Assembly (NCBI GenBank): GCA_963995505.1 | Contig: OZ023181.1 | Location: 9,606,221 to 9,670,220 of the forward strand | Origin: Hypericum androsaemum | Taxonomy: Eukaryota > Streptophyta > Magnoliopsida > Malpighiales > Hypericaceae | Length of the DNA: 64,000 nt | Direction of reading: 5' to 3' | Shown: positions 55,601-64,000 of the stretch, piece by piece | Layout of the letters: every line of letters begins with the position of its first letter | Position numbering within the stretch: the stretch's first letter is position 1 | Notes under the pieces: model-generated | Told to the model about the DNA's origin: nothing | Databases searched by the model: none | The model's input: only the letters and a program-made list of their open reading frames with translations | Program-made: the position numbers and the translations under genes

Positions 55601-56006
55601 AAACCCTAGTTATTTTAATCACCCAAGTGAGCTTGAGGTGACATCACATGTACCCTAGTCTGTGTTTTTTCTCTTAAATTATTTTGAACAACTTCTTTTG
55701 ATTTGAGGAGAAGGCGGCCATCGACCGGACAAGGAACCCTAGTCCCAGAAGCAACCTTTCTCTTTTTCTTTCTCTGTCTTCGAATGATCCAACTTAAATT
55801 ATATGATTAATGGAACGAGGTGACCAAAAGGCTTCGTCTCCTCTGTTTCCTTTTCTGTCTGACTAAATTCAAAGATTTTGTGAGATTTCTCAAAACGTAA
55901 AACTTGTGCCGACAGAGATTATGAGGTAATAGTCAATAAGAAAGTTGAGGAGTGTGAGACAGCAAAATGGGCACTCTCTCCTCGTCTCTTATACTTTTGA
56001 CTATGT
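52627..56006. other. Gene-free AT-rich DNA with SINE-like pieces
   Basis: No gene. A SINE-like piece at 53690-53768 has ATGGTTCAAAACCTCACAAT and TTTAAAATTTACCTGTAAAA; an inverted one lies around 53890-53975. A perfect 12-bp palindrome CGACACGTGTCG, a G-box-type core, is at 53681-53692 but far from any gene. A (TA)n run is at 54434-54450. Confidence 0.45.
53690..53768 (+). mobile_element. SINE-like relic
   Basis: Shares the B-box-like GGTTCAAAACC and the AAAATTTACCT tail with the SINE at 44376-44472. Truncated on the left and no duplication seen. Confidence 0.4.
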
Positions 56007-57068
56007 GGGTTAATTGCTAGCTACGGGTGATAATTTGTTAAGAGTTTAGGTTGGAAAGAAGCTAGCTTGTGATTCAAGTTCAAGACTTTTTTTTAAATCT
56101 CTGTATCAGGATCTAGCACAATTGGGCCTTATTTAGGGTACGACTTTTTTAATGGTGTGTTTTACATTCGTAAAATTTAAATTCAAGACCTTCTTAAGTA
56201 AATTTAATTTACTTACCACTTGAATCAACTCTAAGTTAGCTGAAGAACTATATCTTTGACCATCAGAGAATTACTTAATATACTTTAATGAGGTTCAAGA
56301 AAAAAAGATATTAGTGAGTTAAGTTACAATGAATTTCTTTTACCCTATAGGATTACCATGTTTCTTACCATATATGAAAATAAATCCAGGTATATATATA
56401 CTCTAAAATATAATAACTTACTTTTTGGTAAGTTAAAAAAAAAATATATATATATATATATGTATATATAAAGTTATATTTTTGGTTATATTCAAGCTAT
56501 ATACTCTTCATGTTCGATCTTCTATATACTCTTTTATTTGGGTTAATTGCTAGCTACGGGTGATAATTTGTTACGAGTTTAGGTTGGAAAGAAGCTAGCT
56601 TGTGATTTAAGTTCAAGACTTTTTTTTTAAATCTCTGTATCAGGATTTAGCACAATCCGGCCTTATTTAGGGTACGACTTTTTTAATGGTGTATTTTATA
56701 TTCGTAAAATTTAAACTCAAGACCTTCTTAAGTAAATTTAATTTACTTATCACTTGAATCAACTCTAAGCTAGTTGAAGAACTATATCTTTGACCATCAG
56801 AGAATTACTTAATATACTTTAATGAGGTTCAAGAAAAAAAGATATTAGTGAGTTAAAGTTACAATGAATTTCTTTTACCCTATAGGATTACCATGTTTCT
56901 TACCATATATGAAAATAAATCCAGGTATATATATACTCTAAAATATAATAACTTACTTTTTGGTAAGTTAAAAAAAATAAAAAATGTACATATATATAAA
57001 GTTATATTTTTGGTTATATTCAAGCTATATACTCTTCATGTTCGATCTTCTATATACTCTTTTATTTT
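56007..57068. repeat. 533-bp tandem duplication
   Basis: Unit 1 is 56007-56539 and unit 2 is 56540 to about 57068. Both begin GGGTTAATTGCTAGCTACGG and run through GACCATCAGAGAATTACTTA to TCGATCTTCTATATACTC. Differences are scattered substitutions and a shorter (TA)n tract in unit 2, so it is older than the 328-bp duplication at 47.7 kb. Non-coding. Both units contain TAGCTTGTGATTCAAGTTCA (TTTAAG in unit 2), which resembles a decayed pol III B box. Confidence 0.93.
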
Positions 57069-58834
57069 CTCCTTTAAGGGATACATAGTGGAAATATACA
57101 CGGTTAAATGAGGGACACGAATTGGACATACTATTATTTTTGGTACACAAACTTCTATAAAAATGGAAAATTATATAACTAGGAGTGAACATTTACCGTT
57201 AAAAAACCTTTATGGATTCCAATAAGAATAGCCACAGAGACGCAAATGTGGGGAAGAGGGAGAGAGATAGGTGGCCTATTGAAGATGTGTTTGGTTTGGA
57301 ATGCTCATATCATCTTTTCACACGTGTAAAGATATCTGCTTTTCTGTATTGCCTATTTATTAAACCAGGCCCCTAGGACTGCCAACTGAACCGTAAATTT
57401 AGTTTAGTTGCGCCCCTTAATTGGATATATATATATGTACATATTATTCACACACTATTATAAATAAATAAATAAATATATATATCGCATATACGGACAA
57501 AAAAAACTTGGAACTATATATTTTCTAGATATTCATAAAAATTAATTAATTTAGATTTGATATGAGCAAAATTTTTATGATGGTTAAATTGTCCCTACCA
57601 ATTTTTAACATGTATTTTCTAAATTCGAATCAGTACCTATGATTAAATTATTTTTGTGCTAAATGTTTAAATATTTGGTGGTAAATATATATGTACTTGC
57701 TACCTCATATGCATAAATAATTGCTAGAAATAGCTAGTTAGGTCAAGTATAAATACCCTGCACGAATCAGTGACGTATTAGTTAGATGATAATAACGGCT
57801 ACTCACTGCTGCAATATTTTTCTTCCTAATTACAAGACTACTCCGTTAATATAAAGACTACTCCGTTATATAAAGAAGTGGAGCCAGCTGTATCTCCAGA
57901 AAATTGAAGTTCAACAACAAAGACATGTCCTTACACTGATTCGATTCATAAAACAATTACCCGATAATGGAGTTTCAAATGATTAGCATACTTTAAAATT
58001 TCCCATTTGACAAACAAAAACTCGTTTATTCAGATTTTTAACTTCGAGAATGACCTAAAACGACGATGTAGTCCGACATTAAATTTGGACGATTTTTGGA
58101 AAATACATTATTGGAGGAGCTATTTCATGAACAAGGTTGTAGGGTAGAGGTTGATCAAAAGATGACGAGTTTTACCCTTTTTCTTGAAATATGATCAGTC
58201 TATAAGCTAATCCAACTGTTTTGTAGTATTTCATGTGTTGAGGAGGTGGATGTTGCGAAGAATAGATTGAATTATGCTTGCCCGTGATATTTCCTCTTTG
58301 ATACATATGACGGTTCATATACATTCTTTCGTTTACTATATAACCAGTAAATATAATGTGAGATATAGCTATAGTTATAAGTAGAATATAAAAAATTATA
58401 TCACAGAACCAACTAAAATTATATAAAATTTTTAATGAGCCCTGGGTCTGCCAATTTGTAGACTTTGTATGAGGGAGTATACCAATTTCATTCGAGACTT
58501 CTTGATTACTCGCATGTCTCTTATTAAAAAAGTAGTTAATATAATAATGAAATTTTTTTTGAAAAGTAAATTTTTATACTATTATATTTGTGACTGCTTG
58601 AACTCTAGACCTTCTTCATCTTACAACGTCTTGTGCCATTAAGTTACACACTCTTTGTCACGACAATAATAAAATTATTTGCATAAAATAAGATCAGTTA
58701 TAACAAAATATCTTCAAATTTGCTTGAAATGTCTCAAAATGCATTCTGGAAGATATGTATTTTTTTGGGGGTGGAAATGGAAGATATGTATCTGAGGCTG
58801 TGAATTGAAAATGTATGTGGATGGTGGACGTCGG
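57069..58834. other. No gene; AT-rich spacer
   Basis: AT-rich, with (TAAA)n and (TA)n runs near 57425-57490. A SINE-like piece on the minus strand is listed separately. Nothing coding. Confidence 0.45.
58561..58658 (-). mobile_element. SINE-like element, inverted
   Basis: On the minus strand: GTGTAACTTAATGGCACAAG (A-box-like), then TCTAGAGTTCAAGCAGTCAC (B-box-like), then TATAAAAATTTACTTTTC. Spacing and tail match the SINE at 44376-44472. No clear target duplication. Confidence 0.55.
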
Positions 58835-58843
58835 AAAAAATAA

Positions 58844-60173
58844 GGGAAAAGTTTACTAAAGTACCCTATAATTTCACGCTTTATTAATATAGTACCCTGT
58901 GGTTTAGGTTTTTTTTAAGGTGACAGATGTTTCGAAAAATGACACTTTTGGTGACAAATTCTCGCTTTATCACTATAGTACCCTGTGGTTTAGGTTTTTT
59001 TAAGGTGACAGAGGTTTCGAAAAATGACACTTTTAGTGACAAATTCTTAACCATAGTTAATTTTTCCAACCTTACTATACACATCAGCGCCACATCATCT
59101 CCATGTTGTATTTTTCAATTCTAAGTGGTGATGACGTGGCAAAATTACAAAATTTTAAATTTTCTAACCTTAATTTAAAAACTCAAACCCCAAAATTAGT
59201 TGCCCCACCTCCAATCTCTCCCTCTCTCGCCCACCATATCCTCCCTCCTTCAACCTCATAACAATCCACCTCCCTCGACCTCCTCGAGGCCATCTCCCTC
59301 ATACCCAACATCAATGCACAAAATACATAGGATCAGGAAAGTTGTTCAAGGCATCTCCCATCTCTTCTATCACCGGCGATTCTCCGAGGGCTGCCGTACC
59401 AACCGCTGCATCACTCTCTCTCCCCCACTGCCAAATCCGACGGTCCAAACAGAGCCTATCTCCCGATCCGAAGGTCAAAGGGAGGGCATAGTCGATTCGG
59501 CTGGGAGAGGCCTGTTCGGGTTGGCCATGGCCGCTGTCGTCGCATTCTCCGCCGCCTATTTGGGTTCACTAAAGTACCCTGTGATTCCTGGTGGTGGGAC
59601 CCACCGCGCTAGCCAGGGAGCCTTGGGAAACATGTGCCGAGGCGGACGCATGTTCGCCCCCACCAGGACCTGGCACCGCTGGCACCGCCGCATCAACCTC
59701 TGCCAGAAGCGCTTCGCGGTTTGCTCCACCATCTCAGACTCTGCGGAGGGCGTCGAGAAGACCTCTGCCGCCATCAAGCTGCTCAAGGAGATCGGCGCCT
59801 TCCTCGACGCTGAGAAGGCCAAGGACAGCCACGCAATCCGCCCTGGAAAGGGTAAGATGAGAACCGATGCTATATCTCCCAGAAGGGCCCACTGCTTTTG
59901 AGGTTTTCACATCTTGTCGCCGTTGGTGGAGATGGATTAGAAAATTAGAGGTGGAGATGGTGAGGCGGGGGGGGGGGGGGGGGGGAGAGGGTTCTGTAAT
60001 TAATTAGTAGGGATTTGAGATTTTTAATTAGGGTTGCAAAAATTAGAGTTTTTCATTTCGACATGTCATCAGCACCTAGGATAGAAAAGATGATGTGGAA
60101 AAAAAAAACCTAAACTACAGGGTACTATAATGATAAAGTGTGAAACTACAGGGTACTTTAGTGAACTTTTCCC
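58844..60173. mobile_element. Pack-MULE carrying a ribosomal protein L4 fragment
   Basis: A 1330-bp element with ends GGGAAAAGTTTACTAAAGTA and, inverted, GGGAAAAGTTCACTAAAGTA. The inverted repeats continue about 75 bp through CCCTGTGGTTTAGG/CCCTGTAGTTTAGG. Flanks AAAAAATAA (58835-58843) and AAAAAATTA (60174-60182) are a 9-bp duplication with one mismatch. An 86-bp tandem repeat of the left subterminal region starts at 58892 and 58978. The interior (59200-59950) is much more GC-rich than the ends and carries an L4 ribosomal protein piece. A G-homopolymer of about 18 lies near 59968-59985. A TTCACTAAAGTACCCTGTG end-like sequence also occurs internally at 59566-59584, directly before the L4 similarity, marking a junction. 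Same family as 27149-27700. Confidence 0.87.
59590..59898 (+). pseudogene. RPL4: Captured 60S ribosomal protein L4 (uL4) fragment
   Basis: Inside an open frame (59200-59901) the + strand encodes [20 protein letters not shown] then [17 protein letters not shown], a conserved segment of cytosolic ribosomal protein L4 that lines the exit tunnel. After QKRFAV a stretch of the usual protein is missing, and the similarity resumes at [20 protein letters not shown] and [18 protein letters not shown]. It then loses frame, though the bases still recall the family's YISRKGP segment. The part before PGGG has no L4 similarity and includes a hydrophobic [14 protein letters not shown] stretch of unknown source. 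It is a chimeric cargo, not an L4 gene. Confidence 0.85.
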
Positions 60174-60182
60174 AAAAAATTA

Positions 60183-61026
60183 AGAGGGATCCATGCAATC
60201 GGTGACGGAAGAAATGCAATGTTGCGTGCATGGAAACCCTTCCTCTGACCAGCAACCATCTGCAACTTGCCACTTGTTCATCCCACCGTTGTTTTTTTTC
60301 TCGGGTCTTTTTCTGTTTGGTTTTCATAACCCTACAACTTTTTTTTGGGTGAAAAAACCCTACAACTTTTTCCTTTTATTTCTTGCTAGACAATTAGTCT
60401 TGGGAGAAAATCCCAAACTAGCCCTCCTTAAATGTTTTTTTTGTTACTCTTTGCCGTACCAGACTCGAACAATATTGAATTTTATTTTAGGGAATGATTC
60501 TCTCAATGATATATTTTTAGTTTGACATACTCAAATTCAAGACTTTATTTGCTTTTAATTAATTTCATTGATATATGGAAGAACATTTGGCAGACCATTA
60601 ATGAGGATTTTTGTTGTCCAAATATTTTGGTATCTAGAAATATCCTAGAATGACTAATATGATTTGGAGCAGTGCATGAATTCAAATGACATCAATACTC
60701 TCTCTTAAACTTTAAAATTACTACATTCCTAAGTCCAATATTAAAGACTTCTGATTGTGTTACTTAATATAAATAGCGATTAAGGTTAAAATCCATGATA
60801 GCAAGTTTATAACAGTGGGTTCACAGTGATGATCATGGTTTGAGTTATATCAAATCTGTGTTTCCATAGATATGAACAAAAAAAAAGGAGTAGACTTGGG
60901 AGTTGCTGAAGGGTAATATTGACATTTAATACAGTGGAGACATAGTATAGTTGGATTATTTTATTTGAGCAAATAGGAAAGATCCTGTTGGGCTTTATTA
61001 GAGGAAACAAGAGAAGGAAGAGCCTG
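60183..61026 (+). other. Upstream region of the MYB gene
   Basis: Intergenic DNA between the Pack-MULE and the MYB core promoter. T-rich runs at 60290-60380 include two copies of CCCTACAACTTTTT. No other gene is seen. Confidence 0.5.
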
Positions 61027-61034
61027 TATAAATA
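61027..61034 (+). promoter_or_regulatory. TATA box of the MYB gene
   Basis: TATAAATA lies 70 bases before the MYB start codon, which would place the transcription start about 30 bases downstream near 61060 with a short 5' leader. Confidence 0.6.
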
Positions 61035-61103
61035 GGTCGGCTGTAGTAAATGGTTGGATAGGGGGAGGCAGCCAAACACCTACAACCCTTAAGAAGAGAG
61101 AAA

Positions 61104-62725
61104 ATGGGAAGATCTCCTTGTTGTGATGAGAGTGGCCTTAAGAAAGGTCCTTGGACCTCAGAGGAAGACGATATGCTTGTCAAGTACATTACCAAACATG
61201 GTCATAGCAGCTGGAGAGCCCTCCCTAAATTTGCTGGTATCTATTTTTTTCCCTTTGTGTTTTCATAGCTTTAACCCTAAACGTTCTTTTCCATTAACGA
61301 TTTTTTCTATTGGGTTTTATTGTTATAGCATTTTAATGAGACTGCAGTTGTAACCTCATTTTGAGGGGACTCGATGTTCTTCGGGTTATTAATAAAATTA
61401 TATTGTTTCAATAAAATTATATTACTTTGCCTTCTCTCTATAAAAATGTTTTTTTGCTGAAATATTGGATGTAAAGTCTAGGCTAGGGTTTAAATTTTAG
61501 AGGTTTAAATGTTCTATAAAAATTATATATTTTTTCTGAATTTATACAAAACCCAATTATTTGATCTTTGTCTTTTTCTCTGAAATCTCTAGATTGTTTA
61601 TGGTGGCAATTATTTAATTTACAGGTCTAAATAGATGTGGGAAGAGTTGTAGGCTAAGATGGACCAACTACTTGAGGCCAGACATCAAGAGAGGGAAATT
61701 TTCCCAAGATGAAGAACAAACTATTCTCCATCTTCATTCCATTCTTGGAAACAAGTAAGCAAAGTAACTATTCTTTTTTTTCTTCAATAAATAAGACTTT
61801 TCATTATTAGAGTTAAAATCCTAATTTCATTTTCAGTGACCATCTTATTAATTATATATCAGTTCTTCTTTTTCAATTTCCTTCATCCTATTTCTTCTAT
61901 TCCCCTCTTTTGCTCATATAAACTTCTCCGTGTGTCTTCCATTGAAGATGGTCAGCAATTGCAACCCACCTACCAGGCCGCACCGACAACGAGATAAAGA
62001 ACTTCTGGAATACACACCTGAAGAAGAAGCTAATCCAGATGGGTTACGATCCGATGACTCACCGGCCGCGGACGGACATCTTCGCGAGCTTGCCTGGCCT
62101 CATAGCCCTAGCTAGCCTCAACAACCTCATAGACAGTACTAGCCCCTCCTCTGTTCTGGAAGAACAAGTCATGAACATGAGACTACAAGCCGAAGCTCTC
62201 CAGCTAGCCAACGTCCAATACCTCCAGTCTCTTCTCCACCCTATTAACCCTCCTCCTGCTCAATCAATCAATATTAATTCCCTTCCAGGCTTCTTCAACG
62301 ACTTGGAAACGTGTAACCTCTTGAACACCCTTGCCTCTTACAAAGTGGATGAATTGGTGCCCCCAACTCTTCAAGAGTCAATTCCTCCTTACTCCCAATT
62401 GCCCGACTTGCAATACCTAGCATCAACAAGTACTATGATTGTCCCTTCGGGGACATCTGATAAAACTGGAACGATACACGGAACAAGTAGTATAATTGGC
62501 GAGGGCAGTATCGTCCAAGTTGATAACAACAACTCATCGTCATCACAGGGAAACAATACTTGGGCAATTCCTCAATATTCTACTCCTTCCCCTACTTCCC
62601 AAGTAATGCATGTTAATAACTTAGGGGAGACTTCTTCCAGTACTTCGAGCTATGGAGGGGATGCTGCTTCGGTTGATTGGTCTCAGATTTTACTAGAGGA
62701 TCCTCTTTTTCATGAGATTGCTTAA
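61104..62725 (+). CDS. MYB93-like: R2R3-MYB transcription factor, MYB53/92/93 type
   Basis: Exons 61104-61236, 61625-61754 and 61948-62725, GT-AG introns, 346 residues. This is the classical R2R3 intron pattern: intron 1 in the Gly45 codon and intron 2 in the codon after Asn87. R2 tryptophans are W17, W37 and W57; R3 has F70, W89 and W108. The start MGRSPCCDE matches the family, and ATG 61104 follows a TATA box. R3 lacks the bHLH-interaction pattern, having [14 protein letters not shown]. After R3, the [20 protein letters not shown] linker and an [17 protein letters not shown] segment are typical of the MYB53/92/93 subgroup, as is the acidic C-terminal end [15 protein letters not shown], a likely activation domain. 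In Arabidopsis this clade acts in suberin formation and lateral root control; a similar role here is inference. Confidence 0.94.
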
Positions 62726-64000
62726 TTAATTTAGCTGGCCTTCTCAGCTAGTTTCTGTTTTTGGGTTGTGTTTTTTAGAACAGTATAATTTTATTAATGA
62801 CAAGAGAACAGATTAAGTGAAACGTGTGGAATTTTCTTCTGACAAAATTGCAGCTGCAAGTCTCCTCAAAAAAATTTCGTTACGGTAAAAACATACTGTG
62901 TTTGGGTTGTGTTGTTAGCTACATATGCATGTCACGACTTTTTTATGTTATATAGTATTATTATTATCATCATCACCTGTAAATTAATTAGCGTACAGAT
63001 ATACAGAAAACCCAGAAGAATACAGAAAACACCACCTCTTGATGATCAGGTCGTAATTCGAGTATTGCTATTTTTTATTTTAGTAACTATATGTTAAATA
63101 TTAAGTAATCTTTCGTATATACAAGTTAATTTTCTGTGCAACTATAATATCAACTATGCACTGCGCATATTTATAATTATTCGGTTGATTCAATAAATTG
63201 TAGACTAGAAGCTTTTCTTTTAAACTTTTAAATGACCTTGGTCATATTTTGAAACTACTATATATTCTAACATGTATTGTTGTAAGTAATTTAGATTCGA
63301 GTCGAGTTGAACTATGATACGAATGACAGTAAAATTCTCGCAATTGAGTTTTAAAGTTGACGGTGGAAGGATCAGTTTAACTAGGCGAAGCTATTTTTTA
63401 TTTTGGCAAATGGTCTGCCGGGACAAAACAAAATATCACTTGGTAGGTAATGAAACATTGCTCTACCGGGTATATTTCAACTCATGTGCAAACTCATTTC
63501 CTAATTCCTACTCCAAAATCAATGTATTTCCCCTTTGTACTATGAAACGTGTTGACAATGGTAATCCTAGTTGAAAATGTAGCCAAGTAACCCGTACTTT
63601 TATTTTACTGTGGTTGCAATAGCAACTCCATACCTTTGTACAACTGTTTCACAAAAAAATACCTTTGTTTTCCTTTAGGAAGAAAAGCTATGGTATCTTG
63701 GACCAAATTTCCTATGTTTTTAATAGCTTCGATTGTATTTCAACGCTTTCTTTCATGTTTCTCGGACATTCTTCAGAAAGCATTAACCAAAGAAAAAGAC
63801 GAACTTACAATTTTCTATTTTTGGTGCACAGACAAATTAATGAAAAAAATACAAATCCCAAAAGAATGAGCATAAAAGCTCATAATATATAATAATGAGC
63901 ACTGACTCCAGGCATTATTAGAGCGAAGTCTAGGTGTTCACACAAAGGCAGTGGAATAGGCTTTTCGTATTTGTATAATTAATTATGTGCGGGCTATTTT
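62726..64000. other. 3' flank of the MYB gene; no further gene
   Basis: Begins with the probable MYB 3' UTR (62726 to about 62830). The rest is AT-rich; open frames at 63314-63574, 63636-63869 and 63665-63892 have no recognised motifs. Nothing else is supported to the end of the window. Confidence 0.45.

Noticed and set aside
59200..59901. 233-codon ORF as a functional gene
   Set aside because: It lies wholly inside a Pack-MULE, fuses unrelated DNA to two L4 pieces with an internal deletion, and loses the L4 frame at the end.

Overview
This is nuclear DNA from a flowering plant. The evidence is intron-containing genes with GT-AG junctions, plant-specific families (an R2R3-MYB and a BTL-type adenine nucleotide carrier), plant LTR retrotransposons, LINEs and MITEs, and a plastid-derived tRNA-Ser relic. 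The background is AT-rich and the genes lack the GC-rich codon use of grasses, so a non-grass angiosperm is likely; I cannot name the species.

Three host genes look intact. (1) A four-exon mitochondrial-carrier gene of the BTL3 type (22654-25304, +). (2) A six-exon ubiquitin-specific protease of the UBP3/UBP4 type (30119-33606, -). (3) A three-exon R2R3-MYB of the MYB53/92/93 type (61104-62725, +). The first two are housekeeping-type genes; the MYB clade is linked to suberin and root development. They are neighbours but show no operon-like or pathway link. Each has a transposon ending 0.3-1 kb upstream of its start codon.

The rest is mainly layered transposons and relics. 0-8.5 kb: copia and LINE relics, hAT-like MITEs, and a long-TIR Pack-MULE carrying part of a type-B response regulator including its splice donor. 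8.5-13.8 kb: a young Ty3-gypsy element with nearly identical LTRs, a 5-bp target duplication and an in-frame reverse transcriptase/integrase-tail fusion that reads into the 3' LTR. 14-19.3 kb: plastid trnS relic, LINE relics and a 22-bp minisatellite. 19.4-22.3 kb: a PIF/Harbinger-like element and a second MULE with GC-rich cargo. 26-28.5 kb: two hAT-like MITEs around a small MULE carrying a gene start. 34-38 kb: MITE, LINE relic, an inverted copy of the Harbinger-like element, and a G/T-skewed minisatellite. 39-43.5 kb: a second 22-bp minisatellite, a broken tubulin-folding cofactor C gene and a glycosyltransferase scrap. 44-52.6 kb: a third Harbinger-like copy with a SINE nested in it, more MITEs (one with a near-perfect 328-bp tandem duplication) and a short copia element. 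52.6-58.8 kb: gene-free AT-rich DNA with a 533-bp tandem duplication. 58.8-60.2 kb: a third Pack-MULE, carrying a ribosomal protein L4 fragment.

The most interesting signals are the four MULE-type elements with 9-10-bp target duplications, at least three of them with gene fragments; the gypsy reading frame entering its own LTR; and two distant minisatellites sharing a 22-bp framework. All identifications come from reading the sequence; none was checked against a database.
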